Below the pieces are notes generated by a model, which was not told where the DNA came from, made no database searches, and worked only from the letters and a program-made list of their open reading frames with translations. Source: Sclerurus mexicanus (lineage: Eukaryota; Chordata; Aves; Passeriformes; Furnariidae). From it: a stretch of 64,000 bases of DNA. Position numbers and translations under genes: made by a program. The stretch covers positions 660,288-724,287 of the forward strand of contig VWZF01004008.1 in NCBI GenBank assembly GCA_013396755.1. The letters are read 5' to 3'. This document shows, piece by piece, positions 23,401-35,400 of this stretch (positions are counted from its first letter, which is position 1; the number at the start of each line of letters is the position of its first letter).

Positions 23401-26400
23401 ACATCCCAAGCTGTGTTTCCTGGCATCCTAAATCCCATCACATGCATCCCTGTGAACGGCAGTGTGGTGTTCATCGTCTCCAAGGAGCACTACCCGGTCT
23501 ACGATGTGTAAGTGCAGATGCAGAGTGTAGAACTCGGAGAATGCACTTTTACTTCAGCTGCAGAGAACAAGGTGGAAGCTTTCACTTTTTTCAGCACAGA
23601 ATTAAGAGAAAACGTGACTAGGAAGAACAGAATTCTCATCATTAAATGCACTTCTGTGTGTTTTTCACAGAGAAGACTGTGGCAGAGTAGCAAACAACAT
23701 GCAAGTAATTCACAAATTGACATTTGCTTATTGAAATAGGTAAAATTAAATATATACACGCTGTTTCTGATATCTTGCTGACCTATTTCTGACCTGTGTT
23801 CACACTCTTTGCAACTTGACCTCTCCCTGACTTACACTGTATAGTCCTTTCTGCTGATTTTAAGTTCTCTTCCCTTTTCTGTAGTCATGGAGTTCCAGGG
23901 TCTTATTGGAGCTGAGATTTACGTTTTCAGAAACCAGTTCCCACGGCCATGAGAGCCTTGGGAGCTCTGCCTTTGGGGCTCTTTATCTGGGTGTGTTTCC
24001 TCTCCTATGCCCTATTCTGATTTAGTTTCTGCCATTCATCCAATTTCAAATAACAAATAACACCAGGGATATGCAATCAATAAAAAAACCCTGCCTCTGG
24101 TTTCCATGTTGACACCTGCAGTGATCAAACACCTGTAAGGGTTCCCAGTAATTATTTTCACACTGCTAAATAAACATTCTTTTTAGGGTTAAACATCACA
24201 CTAAACTCACACTGATGCTCAGCTCTTTGGTGCTGTGATGGACAACAGCCCTGCCTTAATAAACCTCTGCTGTGATTGTGGGAAAAACAACAACAACAAA
24301 AAAAAGAATAGTGACCAAAATTTTGGAATTTCCCTCCTAGGAACAACCTGTACAACACAAATGCTCGGTTCGACTGGGGAGACTTCCGAAGCCTCGGGGA
24401 GGAGGTCGGAGAGGCCTCCCAGAAATTCCTGCTGTTCCTTTTCCAGTTCCAGGAGCCCGGGACCTTCGTGCTGCGGCTGAGCAGCGACAGGCACAAAAGA
24501 ATGGTTTGTACCCAGGGATCCTGTCTTTGCATCCCCTGTGCCCCTCTTGGCAGAGCATCCCCTGTGCCACGGGAATGTCTGGAAACACGGGAAGTCGTAA
24601 AAATAATAGGGAGCATCCTTTTTTTGTTTCACACTGTACAGGTGAGTGCGGCAATAAAGAGGTGAACTGGCACCTACGAGGGTTAAATGATGCAGCTCCT
24701 GCAAAGCTTTGACTCAGTAACAGGGAAATAACACTTTTAATATAAATTGTGCGTATTTACAGTAGATGCAACGACTCACGGCTGCCCTTTCTCTTCCAGT
24801 ACCTGAGGGTGATGCCACTGGGAGGACAGTGCTATGAAGAGGGGCCGTTCCTGCCCACAACACCCAGGTTTGCTGTGCAGGTGGGGATTGCAAGGCAAAG
24901 GCAGCTCCTCCTCAAACCTGACTGGGCAGCAATTGCTGGAGTGAGCACGGGGCTTCTCGTGGTGCTCGTTGCCTCTGTGGCATTGACAGTAAGTGGGAGT
25001 TACACAAAATTCGGGGCTTGAGAGGATATTACAACGTTTCATGCGATGATCCCACGAGTTGTTTCCTTAAGCATCGCCTGCAAAGCTGAAAATTAGGATT
25101 AATTGTAACTCAAGATCGTGTTTTATATATGGGCTGAAATTCCCCCCTATGAATTGATCCAGTGCCACCAAAGCCCCAGAGTATTTAAGGCCACTTGCAG
25201 ACATTCAAGGCAGAAATGACTTCTTCCCTATTCTCTGATTCATCAAGGAGACGACAATTTCCTTCTTAAACGTCTGACCTAAAATGCCTCAAAACAAAGA
25301 AGACAAATAAATACTGAAAAGCTTTGGCAAAACACTGTCAGTCATGAATAAGTTTCTCCAACATTCAGGTCTGATTTCCTGATTCAGACAGAAGTCCCAG
25401 TGACCACAACAAGCCTGAGATCACATTCAAAGCCAGGATGGTCATTCAGGTTGTTGACACCCCAACATTCATTCATTTTTGTTTCTAGCACGTTCTGAAT
25501 TCAACGGGATACTTTTCTTTTCTGCAACCAGGCAACTGAGGTAATGATAGAAAATGTGATTTATTCCTCCAGCAGATGCAAACAGCAGATAACTGTACTT
25601 CCTTCCCCTTGGTTTCAGCCTTATCTGCTGGGATTACTAATTCTGTTTTAGAACAAATTAATGATATATTTAGAAACCAGACTCTCAGGGTCTTTGCCTG
25701 ACAGGTGATGATGGATCCTGCTTGTTGAGTGAACAACGTGTGAATCACACTAATAGGACATGTCCAAGTAAGAAAAGGAACTTATTTGTTGAATTCTGTC
25801 TTGTTTTGCAGCTTCTCTGCCAGGGACTTGGCTGGTCGCAGAAGGGCAGCCCCTGCCCCGCATTCCGAAGGCAGCAGCTCAAGTACAACCTGGACAGCTT
25901 CTCCTCCAAAGTTCCAGGAGTCCTTTCCATGCCCAAGTGCCACCCCTCGGTGGGGCAGCAGGGCAGGGCGGCTGGGGCCTCTCGCAGTGCTGAAGGAGCA
26001 GGTCAGGTGCCAAGAGGTGTCAAAGCGGTGGCTGTGCCTGGTTCCTGCCCACGCCGGAGCCACGCTCAGCGCCCTGCAAGGGCTGCTGGGTCCGGGCTCA
26101 CTGGTGCTTTTCTTCAAAAGCAGCCTTGAATGAAACAAAAACTGTCATTAATAAATGAACGTCGCTGTTTCAGCCTGTGTCCTGAGGAGAGGGGATGCTT
26201 GGGAGCCTGAGGAACACATAGACCTCGAGTGCTTTAACACCAGTGTCTTCTTTGAGCTTCTGCTGAGACAGTCGCTGTCTGTCACCACCACACTGGGCCA
26301 CTTTACAGAAGAGGTAAATCCTGTTTGGAGCTACTTTTCATTTGGAAAGAACCCAGAACGGACAACTTTATCTGGATGTTTTATTCAACTTCCACCTTTT

Positions 26401-29400
26401 TAGAACATGAGACACAAATATATCCTCATATTCCTAAGACTGTTGTTTATAACATGTAATATAGTCAGAAAAGTAGTGACCCCGAGGCAGAACATTTTCG
26501 TTTTCTTATGGTACTGAGCTGATAGAATTGTTGGAAAGTGATTTCATCTTCCAACTTCAATTTTGCATTTGTGAAATGACAATAATATGAATTTCCTAGG
26601 CAAACGCTGGAAAGCTGCAGATTAAATTAAGGAGAAATGAATAAATGAACATACCATAACATGTGAGCACATAATTTGAATTTTTCTAATAAATATCTCA
26701 GCTGAAAGCCGTGGGAAAGCATTTCACAGCCCTAGTGAGGACTCGCCCTGTAGTTCTCGTGCAATTCCCCGTGAGGTTTAAAGGACAGCAGAGGGAGCTG
26801 GATTACAACAAGCACTTAACAGATAAAAAATGTGCAGGAACCATCGTGTCTTAATCTGAGACCAGGCATTAGTGTGTTTGTACTGAAGCCTGACACCAGC
26901 CTGTGCTTTGATTACATAAAGAGGTATTTATTTTGAAGTGACGCTCCCCCAGCTCCAAATCCTCTCTCGCAGTCCTGATAAAACCTCTTTTTTCTTTCCG
27001 TTTTGGACCTCAGGTGAAAGTGCTGTATCGCAAGCTCACGGGGGAGATGTCTGCGCTGAGAAACCTTTGGCTGAGGACTCTGAGCATCCCAGGGAAGGTG
27101 GAGGCTGAGAGCACAGAGGGCCATGCAAAGGCAAAGCAACAGGTAGAGCTCAGTCCAGCGATGTTTAGACACAGAATCACAAATCAAGTTCTCAGTACTC
27201 TCTTCTGAAAGTTTTAGGCGGTCGTGCAAGATGTCACTCTCAGAATTATAGACATTTAGTATTTAAAATTTCTATTCAATAAAACGATTTCATGTCTTGA
27301 AAACAAAAATATGCTCGTTGTTTCACTGGGAAAAATACGTGGGCAACATAGTAAGGAGTTGAAAATGGTAATTTTTATTTAAGGATTTGTTATGTCTCTT
27401 GTTATTAGGACCCTCTGAGTTATTAGCTTGCTCAGACCCGGATAAATGCTGATCACTTACGTGCTAGATCATTGTAATTCAGCATATTAGAGCTGTCAGC
27501 TCAAATAAGCACATCACAATCATTTTGAATTTCTAACCTTTGCCATTTTCATGACGGGCAGAAAAGTTGCCAACTCTGTTTACAGCTGGATTTAAAAAAA
27601 AACCAGTAAATTAAAACACCTTTGGATTTTCTGTCCCACCCAGGCAGAGGAGGAGATGCAGCGAAGGAAAGAGCTGGCTGCTGATTACGAGGAGAGTGTG
27701 AACAAGCAGATGCAGTTACTGCAGCAGGAGCTGAGGCGGCAGGAGGAGAACTGTGTCCTGTTCAGCCGTGCCCTGAGAGAGGGGCTCAGGCTGGCAGAGA
27801 TGCTCACAAATGAGGGGGCTCCTGGAGGAGACCAACCCCAAGGCTGCACGAGGTACTCAAGAGCCTGCAAAGTTCTGCTGCAGCTTCCCTTTCCCAGCTG
27901 GAAAAGCCGATTTTGTTGGCCCGTGGTTGGCAGCACCTGGATCTGCAGGTGTAAAACTGAGCCTTGATCCAGAAAATCAGATGGTGCAGAGCGTAATTTT
28001 CACGTTTCTGTAAAGCAAGTCTAGAGATTTCCAGGAGAGACAAAAACTGAAGGGATTCCCGTCATAATCTAGGGAACAGGGATACGTGGAGCGTCCCAAG
28101 GGGTTTGGCTGTGGGATGCCACCCCACTGTGGTCAGTGTGCCACCCCTGTGCCATCACTCTCGGGGGCAGAGTGGAATGATTAACAGAAAACAGGAACAG
28201 AAAGTGGCATTTCCACTCCATTAGCCAAAGCTCTCTAATTGTCAGACATCATTTGCATGCCCACCCAAATTCTTCCCTGCCTGCTCCCTTTCCAGTCCCC
28301 TGCCCTGCCTTCAGGTGGCAGGTGACCGCTCTGCTTCTTGCCCCGCAGGCTGGCAGCCCAGCTGGAGGCTGCAACCAGCACCATGTCCAGTGCCCTGCTG
28401 GAGGAGAGTCAGCGCCTCAAAGCCTGGGCAGTGCTGGGGGACGGCACGGGAGCTCTCCTTCTGAGCCAGGATCGAAGCAGGACGCTCAGCAGGCAGGAGC
28501 TGATGGGTAACTACAGCCTCCAGAAACCGCTCTGAAATGTCTGTGAGCGCGGGCAGCTCAGGGGAGCACGGGTGAGAAAACACAGGTGCCACGAAGCAGC
28601 CAGGTGACACAGAACAGCCAGGTCACAAAGGAACCCACAGCCAAGGCCAAAAAGGTGCACTCAGAAAACGTCCTCCTTGAATTCCCGCTGGTAATTGGTG
28701 ACTTAAGGGGTTGTTACAAAAGCAGAGTCACCAGTAGAAGGTTTCTATGCTGTTTCTTAAGGAGAATGTCAGGTTTGCATTCATTAAGATCTTTGAGTAC
28801 TAACTAATTATCTCCCAGCAACAGAGAGGGAAATGAACTATTTTGCGGGCAAGTCTCAGTAAGTTCAATTGACTTGTTCTTTTGTGTTTGGCTGTGTTCT
28901 GACACTGTCACCTCCGTTTTGGCTTGACAAAATGATATCCAGACCCCAAGATCCCTCTTGCTTTCACCCTTCTAAAAGGAACAGAAGTGGAAAAAGGACA
29001 GTGAAACCAACCTTGGGTGTTTCAATGACTGCTGCAGACTGAGGCAATGAAACCTAAAACCCTGAGTGGACATTCAGGAAACATCAGTCTCCGCCCTGTT
29101 GTGGAGCTCCCGCAGAGAGAATTGAATTGCCACGTCCTGCAGGCATTCTCTGCCCTTGCAGATGACTTTATAGACCAGCCACCCTCTCCTCACACGCATG
29201 CCTTTGTGCAAGACCTACAGCCTGTTTCTTCTCCCCCCTCCCCATCTGTTGTGACCTGTTTTTAGGCTCCAGTGGTGCTGTTGGAGCACCCGACGTGGTC
29301 TACACGGATCCCATCACCGGGCTGGTAGTTCCTTTGCCTCACTGCTCACTGCTGCTGGCCACTGGCTGCCCTGGACCAGTGCCCAGCCACCATTTCCTGC

Positions 29401-32400
29401 ACCCTCAGACTGGAAAGGTGCTTCCCACCGCTGGGAATGTTGGTTTTGATCCCATCAGTTCCAGGCTGGTCTGTACGGCTGATTCTGGTTCGGGTAAGCG
29501 CCACGACACAGCAATCAATTGGTTGTGGAGGAGAGTTATAATGTGGGGGCTGATTAAAGCAAAACAAGGAAAAAGACAAACAGCCAATCTGCTACACTAA
29601 AATTTACTTTCCCTGTAACAAAACCTGAGGAAAAGCTGATAAAACCTCTCTCCAGCACGGCACTAGAAGGCAGAGTTGTTCGGATGGGTATAAGACCTAC
29701 TGTGGATAAGATGTATTTGATGTTACAAAACTCGGAGACAAGGAAGTGTTGAGATATTCCTCATTTCTGGCAGATTTCAGCCCCTTCATCCATTGAAACA
29801 CAAAAATTAAATGCTAAGAAACCCGCAGCTTTAAGGGAATGGCCAAAGCAAAAGAATTCAGTATGAAAAACCTTCACACAACCACATCAAATCTCTTCTG
29901 GTTCTACCTCCAGGTGGGCGACACAGACCTGAAGTGCCCATATTTCCCTACATTCCTTACCCAGTTTGTCCCAGCACTGACCTGCCTGTGGAGACAAACC
30001 TTCCAGTCCTGTGTCCCGAAAAGATCTTCAGCATGGGTGGCCTCATGTTGGACCCCGCGACGGGGATCGAGGTGCCGGTGCTGGGGGTGACCATCCACCC
30101 CCGCACGGGGCAGAGCCTGGCGGTCGGGGGCACGTACCTGAACCCCCTCACTGGCACCCTGGCACCTCTGGAGATCTGGGGGCCCATGGTGGAGCCAGGG
30201 GGAGGCAAGATTGTCCCAGTCCTCGGAGTTGGTTTGGATGGGAGCACTGGTAGGTGGATGAGCCTGATGGTTCCAGCTGCCCCAAGGGATGGGTTCAGGG
30301 CACAGAGCACAAGAAACCTCAAACCCCTCTGGGTTCACCCCACACCTTTGCCCAGCTGGGAACACTTGCACACTTCACTTCTCCAGACAGTAATCCTTCT
30401 CTTTCCTGTAGCTCTGCTTTAAAATTTATCACTCTAGAAGTCAATAAAACTGCCTGGTGACTCCGTGAGGGATATCTGAGGTGACCATTCCTTAACTCTG
30501 ACACAAACTACTGAAGCTGATTTGACTTAGAGATGGTTCCGTTGCATGAAATCCATCATCTGGAAGCTTGGGGGAGGGTGTAAATTGTAGATTTTTAAAA
30601 AGCATTTTCACATGCACGAGAATATAGTGTTGGAATACACAAAAAGAGGAATGTGGACCTGAGTCTTGCAAAGTGGGAGGTAGAGGGCTTGTTTAAGAAC
30701 ATTTTGTGAGCCGAATTGTTTTATAAATTAATTCAATCTGCCCCTCTCCATGTGTCCCAATGAACCTATTCCTGCTTCCCTTGAAGCAAAAGCTCAGTGT
30801 GCCTTTTCCTGAGAGGGAAGGGCTGACCCCCAACGAGGAGGTGCCAGCTGATGTCCTACCCTTGTTTCTCCTTCCCTTGACTTTAGGAGAAGTTTTGCCT
30901 CTTGGTGGGCTGGTGGGCCCTTCTGGACACCTGATGCTTCTCGGAGATTCCTTCACTGAACCCCTGAGTGGGAAACTCTGCCGGGTGCAGGGGGTTCACC
31001 TGCAGCAAGGCAAGGTCCTGCCCCACAGCGGAGGGTACCAGGCTGTGCTGGAGGCTGACTGGCTGCTCTCCCAAGCCCACGTGCTGGACACCCTAAAGCA
31101 GGTCAAGGCATCACTTGTGGAAGATCCCTGTCTGGCAGCAGAGAGATTAGCAGCACTAAAGGCTGCAGCAGAAGACATGAAGAAGACTTTCACCACCAAG
31201 TGTTACCATGCAATGCACTGCTTGCAAAGCCTGGGGCAGAAGCAGGGGATAGCTTCAAGTGTCAGGAGGAACGGGGGGAAACTGGGTAGGTACAAAAGAA
31301 CCAGGCTGTTTCCATGCCATTCCACCAAGGGATACAGCAACCCACCCCTTGGGACCCGTGGGGAGGGTCCTGTGCAGGGCTGAGGGTTGGACTCGATCCT
31401 TGTGGGTCCCTCCCAGCTCAGCGTATCCTGGGATTCCATCGCAGGATTTGGCCAAGACATCGACACCTCAAACTCCCAGGAAGCTTTTTGTCAAAATACC
31501 TGCTCTAGTAAATCTGGTGGTGCCCTCAGCCAGGTATTGGCTGGGAGCTGGAGCAGGAAGAACAGCCTTGTAATCCCCCGGAGGGGAACACAGTCCTTTT
31601 CATCCCAAAACCATTCCGTGTTTTACGTTTCCCATCTCTTCTGAACAAACTAGGTATGATCAAATATCCTGGCACAGAGATGTGGATCCCTGCAGTGTTT
31701 GGAATGAAAATCCCAGATCCAGGTGGATCCAGTTTGATGGTGCCAATTCTGGGAATAGACCGTGATGGGAATACTGGGCAGCCCTTCCCACTTGCAGGAA
31801 CCATGGAAGATGCAACTGGAAAAGGTAGAGCGGGAAATTGGATGATGTAAATAGTAAAGAACAAAGACATGTTAAATCACCCTACTAAAACAGCTCGGTT
31901 TCTACCCGGACACCGAATGGATTTTTTTGGATTTGTGATGCAAATCCTAAATATTACACTTAGTTTGTCTTTATCCACAGGCCTTGTCCCAATCGCTATC
32001 GGTGCCAGGAGCATAAATCCAATTACAGGTGAAATTGGGCCTGTCATAGGTGCTCAAACCAACCCCTGGACACACAGTGTAGTTCCGACTGTTCAGTCCC
32101 TGGGAGCTTTACCAAGAAGAGCCACAGATCTGGTAATTACAGCTCCAGCAAACTCTCTTTACTGCAGGGTTTTATCTGTGGGAAATTCTTTGTTAGTGCC
32201 TTTCTACTACAGGGTGGAAGTTTCACTTCTTTCTCTGCCCCAAAAGGAGCATTTTCTTATAGTACAAGATGACAGAAATATGTCATTTTACCTACTCCTT
32301 CTCTTTTCATGATCTGCTTTTTCCCTTCCATTTATACCTTCTGCTGCTGCTCTTTGTCCCTTCTATTTAACATCTTTAAATTCTATTCCATATCTTTTCC

Positions 32401-35400
32401 ATACCCCAAAACACACATTGATTTGGACGTGAATTATAACACACAAGGGTTCAGGACTGCAAACATTCATCTCCTGTGGCAGCAAAGTTGGATCTGTGCT
32501 GTGAAAGGCTTTGAGTGGGGATGTCACCACTGACTTTAACAAGGTCTGTAATCTCCCTTCAGCTCCCTGCAAAGCTGAGCTGTCATGCCTGTCATTGCTT
32601 TACAGCTGGACTTTCTAGAAAAGGAGATAAATTCAAGGCATTTATACTGGCACTGCAGAAGGGAAAAGGAAGAAAGGCTTCTTAAGAAGCTGAACTCTCT
32701 ATTTCTTCATGTCCTTGATGCTGCAACGGAGGGAAAGACACAACAGGTGTGGTGTTTGGTTTTGTTTGGTTGTTTTTTTTTTGCTCCGGGGAAGTTATTT
32801 AGAAATTCCTTAGTGATTCACACATATCAATTCCAATGTCCCTGATGGTGCACCTGGGGTGGTGCTGTTCTGAATGCAAGTTGTTGCCCTCCCACTGCAA
32901 CCCCAAAAAGTCAACGGAGACTTTGCTACCGCAGTGTGAGCATTCCCAGAGCGAGGAATGTTCTCAGGTGTCCTTATGGAATAACCAGCAGGTCCAATTC
33001 AGCAGTGTCTGCACAGGGCAAGGGCAGCACAGCTCGGTGGGATCACAAACAGGGGATTTGCCTCAGTTTCTGCACAATCAGAATAATTACAAGGCTAGAA
33101 AAAAGCAAGAACCCAACTAGCCAAGCTCCTGCTCTCTGTCAGGGGAAAGTTTATCCCATCATCAGGCCGTGACCCCACAAGCTGGCCACAGGATCTGAAA
33201 CTCCCTCTCCTCTTCCATTTCTTACAGGTAGAATTCAATTCAAAATTGAAAGCCATTGAGGAAATGTGCCGTTTTCTGAAGGAGTCCTCCCTGCAGGAAG
33301 CTGAGAGACGAACTTCACAATGTTTTAGTAGCCAGGTGGCCACTGAACTGCCTGTGCTCTTCAAAGGTACCAAAGGGCAGCTGCAGCCAGAGAGGGGGGC
33401 AGGGCTGTCCATCATTTTCTGTGCTGTGGGCTCCCCCGATGGGACAACTCCAGCCTTAGGAACCACTTGTGTCCTCCCGAAGCAAGACAATGCAGGGGTG
33501 GGATCTGAAAGTCGGGCTGTCCTAAGAGAGAAAGAGCGTGGATGTGGCGGAGCATCTCTGAGAAGGCAAATCACTTGGGGTTTGCCCTGGGAATTCCCAG
33601 CAGATTATCAGACCGGTGCTTCTGCTAATATTTGCTTCTCCAAGCTGACAGAGATGAGAAAGACCGGGAAATGCGGGTCCTGCTGGAGATCAGGAAGGCA
33701 CTGGGGAGGCTGACGGAGCTCACGGAGAAGATGCAGCGGGAAGAAGAACGGGTATCCCTGCGGCTGAGGGAGAGGGAGAGCAGGATCCCAGGGGCTGAGG
33801 CAGCAGCAGACCCAAAGCTCAGCAAGGTGAGGGCACTGCTGGGTCGGGAGGGGCTGAACCTGCTTCAGAACTCGGTTTGAAAGGCCCTGGAGGATAAAAG
33901 CTCCAAAGCCACTGTACTGTGATATTCCCAGCTCCAGGAGCACCAGCAGTGCTTCTCCAGGTGAGTGTTACCCAGTTCTACAGAGAAGGCATCTATTTCT
34001 ACCCACACAAGACCAGCTGAAGTAAAGCCAATGCTTTCTATTGATGGCAAATAGACTTTATCAAAACACTGCCAAGAAGTGGGGTTTTATAGCTCTTCTT
34101 TGCATCAGCTGCAGCTTCCGTGACTGTTCTTTAAGGGCTGCAGAGCCACAAGTGCTTCAGAGTTGTTACACCAGCTTTCTAGCTAGTGTCTGGCCACATT
34201 CTGTACGAAAAAGGCCAGGGAAGCCAGGATTTGCAGTTATATTTTGTATTATTTCTTCCAGCTCATGCTTGCCCTGGCCTCTGAGTCTCAGGAATGGGTC
34301 CTGAAACAACAAGCCAGTGTGGAGACTGCATACACCAAACTGGAATATTTGAGGGACTTGTCAGTCATCCAAACGCAGCAGGCAAAGGTACCGCAAATGA
34401 AATGAACTGTGTTATTTGCTGCCTAACAAAGGCACGGGCAGTTGTCATGTCCTGGGCACATCATCCAAGAACAGCGAGGCAGGAGAGCAGAGCCCTGCAA
34501 AATAGCAACAAACACACACGAGAAGGACAGTCAATACAAGTCATACAGTTCAAATCACACCTCACAACTTTATATCAGCTCAGAGGAAGTGGAAAAAAAT
34601 CTGAGAGTCGAGCACTGTGGGCCAATAACCACTGAAAGGCTTTTGAGTTGCTGAGGCAAAGTGCTGTAGCATCTTATTGAGTCCCTGGGCTCATGGGATG
34701 GCTGTGAACTGACAGGAGGCTCTCAAGAAAAGGCCATCAATGCCAGGATGTTTGGATTTTTTAAAATCATACCCTTGACAGGCATGAAATGGCCTCTGTC
34801 TGCTTTGTGCTGTTTCAGGTGCTTTTCTCAGGGTCTCAGCAGTGCTTTGAAAACTATCAGACGAGCAGGTTTTATGGCATTGGTGGCGTCTCACGCAGCT
34901 CGTGGAAGGAAATCCAACAAAAACTGATCCCTCTGCTCAAGTCAGCAGTTCAGATGCTGGAGGAGATCAGCAGAAGCAGTGTTTCACCTGAGACACCACG
35001 TGAGAGAGAAAAGAAAGGTACTGCCAGGTAAAAAAAAAAATATCTGCCACTTCTCTAATTTCATTCTGGCCCGGAAAAACATGTTTCTTCTACAGGCTAC
35101 TCATCAAGGAGCACTTTAAAAGCATCTGCTGCTCACACAGAGGCATTAAGGGCCGAAGCAAGGCAGGAAAGCACTTCAGCTTCCATAGTACCCCCTGTGC
35201 TGCCCACCTCACCCTCAGGAAGGATCAGCCACGTGCAGCAAGAAGTCCACACAAGGCAAGAGATCCTGCCTCAATTGCCTCTACTTTTTTAGCTACACAA
35301 ACATTTAATTTGCAGGTTTGGCAGGTTTATCTCCCCACGAGGCTCGTGGTTGGGGTCTGTGTGCGCAGCAGCAGGGGATTCCTGTTCCCCAGGCTTGTGT

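Noticed and set aside
27644..27852. Apparent frameshift at a G5 run in a coiled-coil exon
   Set aside because: A one-base shift would give a more helical-looking sequence, but the unshifted exon ends in exactly the phase needed by exon 28349, so no shift is required.
30760..30886. In-frame 5' extension of the exon at 30887
   Set aside because: The extension contains the pyrimidine tract and TTTAG acceptor; the phase 1 start at 30887 fits the DPxTG repeat from the previous exon.
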